Below the pieces are notes generated by a model, which saw only the letters and a program-made list of their open reading frames with translations, did not search any database and was not told the origin of the DNA. A program made the position numbers and the translations under genes. From assembly GCF_022919135.1 (NCBI RefSeq), contig NZ_CP095049.1, forward strand, positions 1,926,501-1,990,500: a stretch of 64,000 bases of DNA, given 5' to 3'. The DNA comes from Hymenobacter cellulosivorans. Lineage in GTDB: Bacteria > Bacteroidota > Bacteroidia > Cytophagales > Hymenobacteraceae. The stretch's first letter is position 1, and every line of letters begins with the position of its first letter. This document shows positions 10,401 through 17,444 of the stretch, piece after piece.

Positions 10401-10416
10401 GTAAGGTTGCAGTCAT
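7411..10416 (-). CDS. Giant secreted repeat protein with T9SS sorting domain (paralogue)
   Basis: A 1001-residue paralogue of the gene at 2651. The start chosen is the ATG at 10416. The hydrophobic stretch near 28-45 ends in LAQ and fits a signal peptide with an unusually long, Arg-rich n-region. Residues of about 50-260 form a distinct N-terminal domain that is not beta-helical. Then follow six repeats of about 75 residues (motifs FSY, GGTFSS, LNATTGAINL, GTYTVT), two Ig-like modules and a C-terminal T9SS type A domain (SVYPNPTPDG to TRRIVKE). Each repeat has a conserved Cys near its start and another near its end, suggesting disulphides. A surface adhesin role is inferred. The following gene lies across a strong terminator, so the two are transcribed separately. 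Confidence 0.85.
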   Translation of the reverse strand: MTATLRSRHLSGTDEHPPVVRQRPSGWRLLWVLLMLLTASHLGLAQTTTTGRLQWWPLKANSQDSAAVRATGILPSSATLRNFYLSDVTLGTAIKPYSSRFGAAFGSSPSGDGSFVPLPGSNLNRVYYVQFAVTAAANATLRADSLVLWSAFNNTASDLKLAVAYSRSGFTSDSAEVAGGGTGPIGPLTTRTSSPGTGTGTFADPIFLRNEITGANQTYRLALASGSGVTITGGQTLTIRLYYASGSSLAGRYALLRDVRVAGQVSTSSNCNATFTYAAASFCTNGSNPTPTISGTTGGTFSSTAGLSINATTGAINLAASTPGTYTVTYATSASCSSTATVTVTAAPTAAFSYPNAAYCVGDGATPTPTLAAGATGGTFSSTAGLSLNATTGAINLVTSTPGTYTVTNTVAASGTCAAVTATSTVTISPATTATFSYPATTFCASGTNPTATVTGTTGGTFSSTSGLSLNATTGAINLAASTPGTYTVTYRVSGTCPSTSTQTVTITSAPLATFSYANPTYCASGTTNPAPVFTGGAVAGTFTATPGGLTINATTGVITLSSSTPGTYTVTNTVAGSGSCGASTANTQVTIQATPTATLTAGGSTTFCQGGSVVLTAPATAGATYQFQLNGSNIAGATANSYTATASGNYTVVVTTTGGCTATSAPVAVTVNPATSATFSYPATTFCASGTNPTATVTGTTGGTFSSTSGLSLNATTGAINLAASTPGTYTVTYSVAGTCPSSATQTVTITNALSANFSYAAGTYCAGSTGTVAATLASGASAGTFSSTTGLSINATTGAINLATSTAGTYTVTNTVAASGSCAGTSATTTITITPTPARPTITVQYNGSVTTLTSSAATGNQFYLNGVAIAGATGQSYVINSAAQFGSYTVVTTTGGCASAPSIALVVSSSVKPLAGSSLSVYPNPTPDGNLTVELTGYSKAVNLSVLNALGQVVYSTTVPAATGTRQQAVDLSKLPAGVYILQAKTEGGLDTRRIVKE
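7595..7925. repeat. Long direct repeat, copy 2 (shared 3' part of giant paralogues)
   Basis: Partner of 2835-3165 with constant spacing of 4760 bp and about 97% identity judged by eye. It keeps the same reading frame in both genes. Confidence 0.9.
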
Positions 10417-10856
10417 AGGAACTGAAAGTAGGAGTGGGGAATGGGAGCGTATGTGGTGGGAAGAATACTGAAAAAGTCCTTTTCGCAACCGTCCAGGTAT
10501 GAGGTGGCTGCGTATGCCCTTACGGCAATGGGAAAGAAAGGGTACAGCGTCTAGTTAGATTTGTGCACCTAGCTCTAAAAGCCCTTTTACGACTCATGCA
10601 CGGCAGTTTTTTACTAGCCGGTGCGCTCTGTTGTTGGCGGCCGCCGCGCTGGTGGAGCTTGGTAAAATGGGCTAATAATTCCTGGTTAGCGTCTGCCCTT
10701 ATATAGCATTTATGCTTTATTAAAGTCAATTTGCTTAGTAGCAGGCTACTTGCTGTCGGCTGGCTGGCATATTCGCTGGCAGGGCTTCTGCGGCATAGGC
10801 AGCTCGGTCACCCACCGAACTTTGTTGAAAATGCCCCGGTTGCGGGTGCTTTCTTG
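10417..10856. other. Intergenic region between divergent genes
   Basis: About 440 bp between the second giant gene (minus) and the membrane protein gene (plus). Short ORFs here lack codon bias or recognisable sequence. Nothing was identified apart from the promoter element at 10857. Confidence 0.5.
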
Positions 10857-10864
10857 TACTTTTG
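10857..10864 (+). promoter_or_regulatory. Bacteroidota -7 promoter element
   Basis: TACTTTTG fits TAnnTTTG and lies 31 bp before the ATG at 10896. No well-spaced -33 TTG was found (a TTG at 10840 is only 14 bp away), so this rests on the -7 box alone. Confidence 0.45.
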
Positions 10865-10895
10865 AGGGAATGTTGCTTGCTGCCTATTGCACTAT

Positions 10896-11606
10896 ATGCC
10901 TTACCGTTTACTCTTTCTACTTAGCTTTTTGTTCGTAACGGGCCTCGCACCTCAGTCGGGACAGGCCCAAAGTGCCCGTAAGCTGGCTGGCCCATCTGCG
11001 GAGCCGGTACTCACCCGTAAAGACACGGCCTATGCCGTGCACGAGCTGTTTGCTCAGCGCCGCAGTGGTGCAACAACGCTTACCATTTTTGGCGTTGCAA
11101 TGACGACAATTACCACAATTGGCTGGATTCAGACACCACCCTCCAGTAGCGGCGAAACCTTGCTGGCCACAGGCGTCGTCGGGGTGGTCGGAATCCTGCC
11201 GGCCTGGCTGGGAATCAAAAAGCACCGGCGCTACAACCTGAGCCGGGAACAAGTGGTGCTGACCGACTATGCCAAGACCGGCGCCCTGGCCCCCAAGTAC
11301 CGCCGGCGACTGCGCGGCATCTGTCGCCCGGTGCCCGGCAACTGCACCTGGCCCGAAATTGTGACGGATACGCTGCTGGCAGCGGGGCCGCTTGGCGGGG
11401 CTAGCTCCTCGGCTCCTATTCTTGCCGCTGATTCCACCACACGTTTCCGGCCAAGTGCTGCGGGGTATACCATGGCCGATTCGCTGGATGCCGTGGCCGG
11501 CCCGGCGCCTGGGTGGCCAGATTCCACTCCTGGCCATATTGCCCGCCGCCCGCCTCATGACGGGCAGCAGCGGCAAGGACTACAACATGTATACCGGCCA
11601 GTTTGA
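10896..11606 (+). CDS. Exported membrane protein, 5' part of a frame-interrupted gene
   Basis: A protein of 236 residues from the ATG at 10896; a second ATG at 10887 is also possible. A signal peptide ends in GQAQ near residue 25. Next come a short polar helix, two hydrophobic segments, and a basic block with GALAPKYRRRLRG. The family is not recognised. The last 40 or so residues are Pro/His/Arg-rich and look like out-of-frame sequence. The ORF that continues in another frame (11557-11850) repeats the same pattern: a polar helix with a basic SGA motif, a hydrophobic stretch, then GAPIPARIRVLL. The natural product is therefore probably one protein with two tandem units, broken by a frameshift near 11530-11570. 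Confidence 0.5.
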   Translation: MPYRLLFLLSFLFVTGLAPQSGQAQSARKLAGPSAEPVLTRKDTAYAVHELFAQRRSGATTLTIFGVAMTTITTIGWIQTPPSSSGETLLATGVVGVVGILPAWLGIKKHRRYNLSREQVVLTDYAKTGALAPKYRRRLRGICRPVPGNCTWPEIVTDTLLAAGPLGGASSSAPILAADSTTRFRPSAAGYTMADSLDAVAGPAPGWPDSTPGHIARRPPHDGQQRQGLQHVYRPV

Positions 11607-11850
11607 GGATAAAAAGGCTTCCGGTGCCGCAGTAGCAGCGGGCTTGGGCTTGGTAGTTGGCAGCATGACCTACATGATTGTGCACAACAGCCCGTATTCC
11701 AAGGCCAAGCTGGCCGAGGTGCGGGCAGCCTGTGAGGCCGGAGCACCTATTCCGGCCAGGATTCGGGTGCTGCTCAAGCCTCGCCACTTCGAAGCCGGCC
11801 GGGAAGAGCGCAACCGGGAGCTGCGCCGGGCCAGCCGTAAGATTCGTTAA
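11557..11850 (+). pseudogene. Second repeat unit of the frame-interrupted membrane protein
   Basis: The frame stays open from about 11392 to the stop at 11850; 11557 is the first ATG directly before conserved-looking sequence. The product would have 97 residues with one hydrophobic segment (AAVAAGLGLVVGSMTYMIV) and a basic C-terminus. It has no signal peptide of its own and lines up with the first half of the upstream ORF (QFEDKKASGA against LFAQRRSGA). This supports it being the 3' part of the same gene rather than an independent one. The upstream ORF ends at 11606, overlapping in another frame. Sequencing error, real mutation or programmed frameshifting could each explain the break. Confidence 0.5.
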
Positions 11851-11912
11851 CTACCGACGCTCTGCCTGGTTTTCGGCGAGTCACGGTAGTTCGTTCTATC
11901 AGGTGTATGTAC

Positions 11913-11950
11913 AACAAAGCCCCGTCGGAGCATTCCAACGGGGCTTTGTT
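11913..11950. terminator. Bidirectional terminator
   Basis: Stem AACAAAGCCCCGT (11913-11925) pairs with ACGGGGCTTTGTT (11938-11950). It sits between convergent genes ending at 11850 and 11974. Confidence 0.75.
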
Positions 11951-11973
11951 ACTGGTGCTGAACAGGTATCAGC

Positions 11974-12990
11974 CTAGAAAACCGTTTTGACAATGGCAAA
12001 CCGTGGCGAGGTGGCCTGGTAGGGATACAGCACGTACGCATCGCCCGGCGTACGGCGGGTGATGGTGGTGGGGCTCACCGCCCCGGTGGCAAACTTGCCC
12101 GTTTCGGTTGCCGAAGCCCAAGCCGCCGTCGTGCTGAGACGGTATACCGTGCTTTGGTTACCCGCTACCACCAGCAGCGTCTGCGCATCGGTCAGCAGCA
12201 GGCCATCGGCCCCAGTCAAGCTCAGCGACTGGGCGGTGGTAACCTTGGTGAAGCTGTTGGGGTCGTTGATAGGTACTTTGAACAGCGTGCCGTCGTTGGT
12301 TTTGGCCACGAGCAAGTAGCCGTCGGGGTGAAACACGATGCCGTTCAGCCCAAACCCCGTTCCCCCACTCAACAAGGGGTTTTCCAGAAACACGGTAGCG
12401 TTGCCCTGCAGGTCGAGCTTATAGATAACTGGGGCGAAGCTGTCAGTAATGTAGGCGTTGCCCTGCGCGTCCACGGCAATGTCGTTGGCGAAGTGCTGGG
12501 GGTAGTTAGGCGCTTTGCTGCCCAGGTCGGTGTAGGAAATCAGGCCGCCGGTAGTTGAGTTGAAGATGGCTACGGCCGCCAGCTTACGCTGGGTGGCGGG
12601 GGAAGTGCGGGTAGAGTTGACCCCAGCGTCCGATACGGCTGCGAGTACCCGGTTGCGGCTCGCGTCGAGGTTTAGGCCAATGGTCGAAATCAGGCGGGGG
12701 TCGTCGGCCAATACCGCGTAAGTGCTGTCGTCTTTCACCCGGCCAATCTGGCCTTTAGTGCGGGAACTGACCAGAAAGTGTCGGTAGGTTTCGTCGTACT
12801 GAATGCCTTCGGGGTGCAGTGCGGCCTGGGGTACGGTTATTTTGGCCGGATTAGCCGGAATAGTTTCGGGCTCGTCGTCGTCGGAGCAGCTGGCCAGCAA
12901 GCCGGTAAAGGCCACGGTGAAGGCCGCCAGACGGACCAAGCGAAACAGCAGAAACGGCCCAGTCGAAGGGAGTAGGGAAGAGTGCAGCAT
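11974..12990 (-). CDS. SMP-30/NHL-like beta-propeller lipoprotein
   Basis: 338 residues starting at the ATG at 12990. A hydrophobic segment followed by LLASC places the lipid-modified Cys at residue 35, so it is likely membrane-anchored on the periplasmic side or at the cell surface. The rest has the recurring pattern of a six-bladed propeller (PEGIQYDETYRHFLVSS, ANDIAVDAQGNAYITD, LNGIVFHPDGYLLVAK, GADGLLL). This resembles the SMP-30/gluconolactonase and NHL superfamily. The metal-binding and catalytic residues of true lactonases could not be confirmed, so a sugar lactonase activity is not assigned. It stands alone between two terminators. Confidence 0.75.
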   Translation of the reverse strand: MLHSSLLPSTGPFLLFRLVRLAAFTVAFTGLLASCSDDDEPETIPANPAKITVPQAALHPEGIQYDETYRHFLVSSRTKGQIGRVKDDSTYAVLADDPRLISTIGLNLDASRNRVLAAVSDAGVNSTRTSPATQRKLAAVAIFNSTTGGLISYTDLGSKAPNYPQHFANDIAVDAQGNAYITDSFAPVIYKLDLQGNATVFLENPLLSGGTGFGLNGIVFHPDGYLLVAKTNDGTLFKVPINDPNSFTKVTTAQSLSLTGADGLLLTDAQTLLVVAGNQSTVYRLSTTAAWASATETGKFATGAVSPTTITRRTPGDAYVLYPYQATSPRFAIVKTVF

Positions 12991-13098
12991 AGCAAGCAGG
13001 TAAAAGTTTACGGTTCAGTTAGCTGTACATACGTCCCTTGAATAGAACCGATTGAATGAAATTGCGGTCATTGGGGGCCAAGCGGGAACAATGGCCGC

Positions 13099-13134
13099 AA
13101 AAAGCCCCGACAGAAAGTGACTGCCGGGGCTTTT
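13099..13134 (-). terminator. Rho-independent terminator
   Basis: Stem AAAAGCCCCG-ACAG against CTG-CCGGGGCTTTT. It is about 150 bp after the stop of the AztD-like gene (13284), the only nearby minus-strand gene it could serve. Confidence 0.65.
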
Positions 13135-13283
13135 GGGGCAAGGCATGTGCTGACCTTCGCGGTATGGCAGGGTGCTCATGGAACTTCTGCTTTGTGCGCT
13201 GCCAAGGCTACTGGCCCAGTGGCCTACTTCGAGGTAAAAGCTAGCCGGGCCTCTAGGGTAGCAATTACTGGTTCCAGGCAGGC

Positions 13284-14495
13284 TTAATGGTCACTCTCAG
13301 CGTTTAGGTCAGCCCCAATCATGACAATGCGGGAGGGTTTGCCGCCGGTGGTAAAGGTGTGCTTTTCTTCGAGCGTAGCTTTATCCAGCATGTGTACTTT
13401 GCCCTGGGGTGCATTGGTGATATACACGTAGGAGTGGGTAGCCGTAAGGTAAGGCGCTGCCGCTGCAACATCCGTAATGAGGTTGGAAATAGACTTTTCA
13501 ACCTTTTTCGACCCGGTAGCGCCGTCAAAGACCAGCAGCTTCCCATCGGCTTGCAATACCAGAAGGTCCCGGCCCTCGGCATCGTAGACGGCCCGGGTGT
13601 ACTGCGTGATGCCGCCTACACTAGTGAATGTTTTCGTGGCCGGGTTAATCAGGTGCAGGCCAGCGGTGGCGCTCATGCCCACAAACGTCTTGGCCGCGGC
13701 TCCATAGCTCAGGGTTGACAGCCAATTTGAGCCAAACGCGGCTGGGTAAGCAATGAGCTCCTGTTGGCCACTGTTTTGTACTTTCAGAATGCCTTGCGGG
13801 GTGCCAAACAGGGCCATGGTGCCATCAGTAGCATTGCCGTGAATGTTGGTAACAGCAACAGTCGAAGGAATGCCTACTTCGCGGCCTTGGGCATTCACAA
13901 TTTTTACCCGCCAGGGTGTAGCGCCGGTTGCTGCCTTATCCGAAACGGCGTAGGTGTTATTCAGGAAGGTGATAACGGCGCCGTGGTGGGCGTTTCCCAC
14001 CGGCACGGCCGTAGTGGTAGCCGCTGTATGCAACGTGGCTTCATCAGCTAAGTGCAGGTTGCCGTCCCCATCGCCGAAAATGGCAATGCTGCTTTCCTGT
14101 ACGCTGAAGTGAGCGGGTTTTACCGCCGCCGATTTGGTGAGAGCCCACTTAGGCGTACCCTTCGTGTGCACATGGTCGCCGTGGGCCTCAATGCCACTAT
14201 CGAAAAACTCTACGGCGTTTTGGGAGCCGTACACAAAGGCTGCAAAACGGCCACTACCCGTGGGGTAAACGGCCGCCCCAGCAAAGCTGGACTGAAAGGT
14301 TTCCTGGGTCTGTTTGCCAGGGGTAAGCAGCGTCACGGCGGTGCTGGTTTGGTCGGCTACCAGCAGGCGGACGTGCTGGCTTTCCTCTTTGGCAGGTGTT
14401 GCATCTTCCGAATCGTTTTTATCGCAGGCCGAGAAGGCTCCGGCGAAAAGAACGGCTGCGGCCGGATAGATGAGAGTGCGGCGTAGCGTTTTCAT
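13284..14495 (-). CDS. AztD-like beta-propeller lipoprotein, possible zinc-binding protein
   Basis: 403 residues from the ATG at 14495, which opens a lipoprotein signal with FSAC (Cys24); the upstream extension of the frame is not coding. The body resembles the periplasmic zinc metallochaperone AztD. The matching features are an SGIEAHGDHVH stretch with the His/Asp cluster HGDHVH at 105-110, a later FSVQESSIAIFGDGDG block, and NAHHGAVITFLNNTYAVS. AztD delivers zinc to the binding protein of the AztABC importer. No importer genes are in this window, so the partner is unknown and zinc binding is inferred from the motif. The promoter at 14530-14558 gives a short leader. Confidence 0.65.
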   Translation of the reverse strand: MKTLRRTLIYPAAAVLFAGAFSACDKNDSEDATPAKEESQHVRLLVADQTSTAVTLLTPGKQTQETFQSSFAGAAVYPTGSGRFAAFVYGSQNAVEFFDSGIEAHGDHVHTKGTPKWALTKSAAVKPAHFSVQESSIAIFGDGDGNLHLADEATLHTAATTTAVPVGNAHHGAVITFLNNTYAVSDKAATGATPWRVKIVNAQGREVGIPSTVAVTNIHGNATDGTMALFGTPQGILKVQNSGQQELIAYPAAFGSNWLSTLSYGAAAKTFVGMSATAGLHLINPATKTFTSVGGITQYTRAVYDAEGRDLLVLQADGKLLVFDGATGSKKVEKSISNLITDVAAAAPYLTATHSYVYITNAPQGKVHMLDKATLEEKHTFTTGGKPSRIVMIGADLNAESDH

Positions 14496-14529
14496 AAAAA
14501 CCAGTTTCTGGTAAAAGGTGAATGATAGG

Positions 14530-14558
14530 CAAATGTATATATGAAACATTGTTGCAAA
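14530..14558 (-). promoter_or_regulatory. Complete Bacteroidota promoter of the AztD-like gene
   Basis: On the minus strand, TTTG (14558-14555), a 17-bp spacer, then TACATTTG (14537-14530), matching the -33/-7 consensus TTTG-N17-TAnnTTTG. The predicted start of transcription is near 14523, about 28 nt before the ATG at 14495. Confidence 0.75.
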
Positions 14559-14574
14559 AATTAATTTCGCATTA

Positions 14575-14607
14575 AAAAGCCCTGCCGAATTACTGGGCAG
14601 GGCTTTT
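14575..14607 (-). terminator. Terminator after the small-gene relic
   Basis: Perfect 12-bp stem AAAAGCCCTGCC / GGCAGGGCTTTT. It lies 36 bp downstream of the relic's stop codon, as the terminator at 16635 does for the intact copy. Confidence 0.75.
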
Positions 14608-14642
14608 TGATGACTCAATGTTGGGTGGTAAGCTGCGGAAAG

Positions 14643-14814
14643 CTACTCCTGATGCAGTTTGTTAGCATCTTTGGTATCCGTCCTATCTACCTGCTCCGCC
14701 TTAGGGTCGGTATCGACGAAACGCTCCCTTTTCTGATGAATAAGGGCGGCACCGGTGAGGCCCCCGCCAGCCGCGGCCAGAGTGTAGCAGGGGTAGCACG
14801 GAGGTTACACACAT
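14643..14814 (-). pseudogene. Frameshifted relic of the small membrane protein gene at 16698
   Basis: From 14780 to the stop at 14643 the minus strand encodes LAAAGGGLTGAALIHQKRER and then FVDTDPKAEQVD, nearly the same as the intact protein (LAAAGVGLTGAAPIHQKRER, FIDTDPKTEQVD). The part that should encode the N-terminal membrane helix is about 10 bp shorter than in the intact copy. As a result the only ATG (14814) is in another frame, and a TAA stop lies just upstream in the conserved frame. The DNA block CCTCCG to GGCCGCGG is shared with the intact gene. It is read as a dead duplicate. Confidence 0.75.
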
Positions 14815-14841
14815 GAATAGAAGGAGTAAAAAAGACCCGGC

Positions 14842-14937
14842 TTACAGTACCAGAATTTGCACGTTCACGTTCTCAAAGTGGATGTGGCCGTCTAAGCGTA
14901 CAGCCTCTGCCACGGCGTCCTTGCTCATCACCCAGCG
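14842..14937 (-). pseudogene. Relic of a clpB 3' end
   Basis: The minus strand reads RWVMSKDAVAEAVRLDGHI and then HFENVNVQILVL before a stop at 14842. The intact ClpB ends with [19 protein letters not shown] and then [10 protein letters not shown] before its stop. Spacing and most core positions match, and the DNA CCACGGCGTCCTTG is identical in both. A stop codon directly upstream (14938-14940) ends the frame, and no further ClpB similarity was seen beyond it. The relic lies 27 bp upstream of the small-gene relic in the same orientation. Confidence 0.65.
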
Positions 14938-15059
14938 TTACGCCAACAATCTCTCACTGCTGAAGTGCCACAACTTACTATTGTGCAGCGAGGAGTGATC
15001 TAACTATTACACTGACCGTGCTGGTTTTCTCCATGTAGTTTATCGCCATTATTTCGCAG

Positions 15060-16490
15060 ATGCGCCTGTTTTCATTCGTAATTTGGTTTGTAGCATGCAT
15101 GTTGACGGGCGTACTGAGCCGAGCCCAAAGTAAAGATCCTGTTAAGGGCGTTTGGAGCGGCACGGTCAATATGTTTGGCAGCGCCACGCCGGTGCTCATT
15201 AATTTTGACCCGCTGCAGCAGGCAGTTGGCAGTCGGCGCGCCACCATCGATTTGCCCAAGATGGGTTTGCACAGCGTGCAAGTAGACACGCTCATGCAAG
15301 GGCCGAAGGATGACAGCCTGCGCCTGGTTGTCAGCACCCTGCCGGGCAGCTTCGTGGGACGATTATCGGCCGACGCGCAACGGCTCACGGGTTTTTTGTT
15401 GTTAGCCGGCCAGCGTATGCCGCTGCAGCTACAACCCGGCAAGCTCAGTTGGTCGACTCCCTTACGCCCCCAGGCGCTGCGGTTGCCTTTGCCCTATCGG
15501 GAGGCTTCGATAACCTTTGCGGGCGGCAGCTCCGGAACCCAGCTTGCCGGTACCCTTGCCCTGCCCAAAGGTCGCCGGTCGGTGCCGGCCGTGGTGCTGG
15601 TTTCGGGCTCGGGCCCCCACAATCGCCACGGCGAGCAATTCGGGCACCAGCCTTTTCGGGTGCTGGCCGATAACCTGGCCCGCCGGGGTTTTGCCGTACT
15701 GTGCTACGACGAGCGTGGGGTAGGAGCATCGACGGGGCGCTTTGCCCCAGCCACAACCACCGATTTTGCCGCGGACGTTGCGGCGGCGGTTGCCGCCCTG
15801 CGGGCCAACAGGCGCATAGACGCGCAGCGCATCTTCCTTATAGGCCACAGCCAGGGCTCCCTGGAGGTGGCGCGCGTGGCCGCGCAGGATGCTGGAGTGG
15901 CCGGTATTGCCCTGCTCAGCGGGCTGGCCGAACCGCTGGTAGAGGTGTACAAAGCCCGCCTGCGGGCCCAGATGGCCCCGCATCTAAACAAGTCCGATAC
16001 GACCGGCCGCGCGGATATACTTAAAACGCAACTGGTATGCGAAGCCGTTCTAACCATCATTGCCGCCTCGCCCAACGAAGCCGCGGCCGTGGCAGCCTTG
16101 CAGCAGCCGATTCCTGCGCAAGGCATCACCCCGGAGGAACTGGCTTACTTCGCCCCGACCTATATGCAACCTACGGTGCAGGATATCCTGCGGCAGGACC
16201 CGCGGGCTGATTTGCGCAAGATCAGGGTACCCGTGCTGGCCGTTACCGGCGCCCTCGACACCGACGCCCCGGCTGCTACCCAGCTGCCGGCCCTAAAGGC
16301 CGCATTGCCTGCGTCGAGCAGCACTCAGTTGACTACAGTCGTTGTGCCCGAGGTTACGCACTTCCTGCAGACTATTCCGGCTGGCACCACGCTTTCCCCT
16401 TACGACAACCCCGAATCCATTTCACCCGCTGCTTTGTCGGCAATTGGCGACTGGCTGACCAAGCAGACCAAGCAGCCGAAAAGCAACTAG
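15060..16490 (+). CDS. Secreted alpha/beta hydrolase (serine esterase type)
   Basis: 476 residues with a signal peptide (about 1-23, ending SRAQ). Residues of about 25-135 form an N-terminal domain of the kind found before the hydrolase fold in Bacteroidota esterases. The catalytic domain shows the oxyanion block VVLVSGSGPHNRHG, the YDERGVGAS strand-turn, the nucleophile elbow GHSQGS with Ser264, Asp400 in TGALDTDAPA and His434 in EVTHFLQT, a full Ser-Asp-His triad. Substrate is unknown; hydrolysis of an ester or acyl compound in the periplasm is inferred. It stands alone on the plus strand. Confidence 0.85.
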   Translation: MRLFSFVIWFVACMLTGVLSRAQSKDPVKGVWSGTVNMFGSATPVLINFDPLQQAVGSRRATIDLPKMGLHSVQVDTLMQGPKDDSLRLVVSTLPGSFVGRLSADAQRLTGFLLLAGQRMPLQLQPGKLSWSTPLRPQALRLPLPYREASITFAGGSSGTQLAGTLALPKGRRSVPAVVLVSGSGPHNRHGEQFGHQPFRVLADNLARRGFAVLCYDERGVGASTGRFAPATTTDFAADVAAAVAALRANRRIDAQRIFLIGHSQGSLEVARVAAQDAGVAGIALLSGLAEPLVEVYKARLRAQMAPHLNKSDTTGRADILKTQLVCEAVLTIIAASPNEAAAVAALQQPIPAQGITPEELAYFAPTYMQPTVQDILRQDPRADLRKIRVPVLAVTGALDTDAPAATQLPALKAALPASSSTQLTTVVVPEVTHFLQTIPAGTTLSPYDNPESISPAALSAIGDWLTKQTKQPKSN

Positions 16491-16634
16491 CAGCGACTAG
16501 CTTCTGCTGGTTATTTCGTGTTTAGCAGCGAAGAGCAGTGTGGAACCACCTTGGTACAGAATCAGCGCAATGAGAAATAGTAATACGTATCCTAAGCCCC
16601 TGAACCACCTCCTAGCCATACTGCAATAAACCGC

Positions 16635-16670
16635 AAAAGCCCCGCTGGCGCGCTGCCAGTGGGGCTTTTT
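16635..16670. terminator. Bidirectional terminator
   Basis: Long stem AAAAGCCCCGCTGGC against the run ending GGGGCTTTTT, lying between the convergent hydrolase (stop 16490) and the small membrane protein gene (stop 16698). Confidence 0.85.
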
Positions 16671-16697
16671 GCTACATCTGTGTCCGGGTGCCGGCAG

Positions 16698-16889
16698 CTA
16701 CTCCTGGCCTAACTCGTCGTCCTCTGGCGTTTCCTTCTTGTCAACCTGCTCGGTCTTGGGGTCCGTATCGATGAACCGTTCCCGCTTCTGGTGAATCGGG
16801 GCGGCGCCGGTGAGACCTACGCCGGCCGCGGCCAACAACAGCATGGCTATCAGACCCAGCATGCGGAGGTAACGCTTGATAGTTTGCAT
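16698..16889 (-). CDS. Small single-pass membrane protein
   Basis: 63 residues from the ATG at 16889 (MQTIKRYLRM...). One hydrophobic helix (about 9-28, LGLIAMLLLAAAGVGLTGAA) is followed by a charged tail rich in Asp, Glu and Lys (HQKRERFIDTDPKTEQVD, then KKETPEDDE). No family recognised. A frameshifted copy at 14643 preserves the tail almost unchanged, which argues that the tail was under selection before duplication. Terminators lie on both sides, so the gene is monocistronic. Its true start could differ by a few codons because no ribosome binding site is obvious. Confidence 0.65.
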   Translation of the reverse strand: MQTIKRYLRMLGLIAMLLLAAAGVGLTGAAPIHQKRERFIDTDPKTEQVDKKETPEDDELGQE

Positions 16890-16914
16890 AAAGCGAGGAG
16901 AATAAAAGAGAATA

Positions 16915-16950
16915 AAAAAGCCTTGCCGATGTAGCGCCGGCAAGGCTTTG
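16915..16950 (-). terminator. Rho-independent terminator
   Basis: Stem AAAGCCTTGCCG (16917-16928) pairs with CGGCAAGGCTTT, 22 bp after the stop codon of the gene at 16972; minus-strand T-run present. Confidence 0.85.
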
Positions 16951-16971
16951 GTGTGGGGTAGGCAGGCTTCG

Positions 16972-17283
16972 TTACGGCTTGCGGAAAATCAGTGTGCCGG
17001 TAGAGGGGCCGCTGAAGGTGCCCTGTAGCACGTAGCCGGCCGCCAGCAGCTTGTCAAAGACTCCCTGCAGCTGCTCCGCGTTGACTATCGGGCCTTGCTT
17101 GCCGCGCGTTGATTGCAGCTCCAACAGTTCCGTTTTGCCCACGCCGTAGCTTACGACCACGGTGCAGGTGCCATTCCATTCGGTGACGCGCACCACGGCA
17201 GTGTTGGCAGGGCTGGTTTGGGCTAATGCAGGGCTGCCACAAAGGCTGAGGGCTAAGCCCGTTAACAGTAGGATCTTTTTCAT
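16972..17283 (-). CDS. Small secreted protein of unknown function
   Basis: 103 residues from the ATG at 17283, chosen because MKKILLLTGLALSLCGSPAL followed by AQ is a clear signal peptide; the frame upstream of it is not coding. The mature part (about 80 residues) has alternating hydrophobic residues and one Cys (NGTCTVVVSYGVGKTELLEL), then a helix-like QLQGVFDKLLAAGYVLQG. No family recognised. It is divergent from the toxin-antitoxin module, and the direct repeats at 17361-17406 lie between them. Confidence 0.6.
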   Translation of the reverse strand: MKKILLLTGLALSLCGSPALAQTSPANTAVVRVTEWNGTCTVVVSYGVGKTELLELQSTRGKQGPIVNAEQLQGVFDKLLAAGYVLQGTFSGPSTGTLIFRKP

Positions 17284-17360
17284 AGAAATACGATTGAATG
17301 AATGTGACCGGTAAGGCGCAAAAAGCACGCCGGTCTGGTAGTATGATGCAGCTGGTTGCG

Positions 17361-17406
17361 CCAAATTGTAGAACTGATATAGGTGCTTGCACCAATTTGT
17401 AGAACT
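17361..17406. promoter_or_regulatory. Pair of 15-bp direct repeats upstream of the zeta-type module
   Basis: CCAAATTGTAGAACT (17361-17375) and CCAATTTGTAGAACT (17392-17406) differ at one base and start 31 bp apart, close to three helical turns. They lie 39-84 bp before the antitoxin candidate's ATG, where an autoregulatory antitoxin would be expected to bind. No clean TAnnTTTG box was found nearby. Confidence 0.5.
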
Positions 17407-17444
17407 TTGACGTTATCTTGGAGAACACCTCTACATTTTGCGCT

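Noticed and set aside
10520-10729. 69-codon minus-strand ORF
   Set aside because: Composition is not protein-like and no ribosome site or neighbour supports it.
14813-14998. 61-codon plus-strand ORF
   Set aside because: It is the opposite strand of the clpB 3'-end relic, not a gene.
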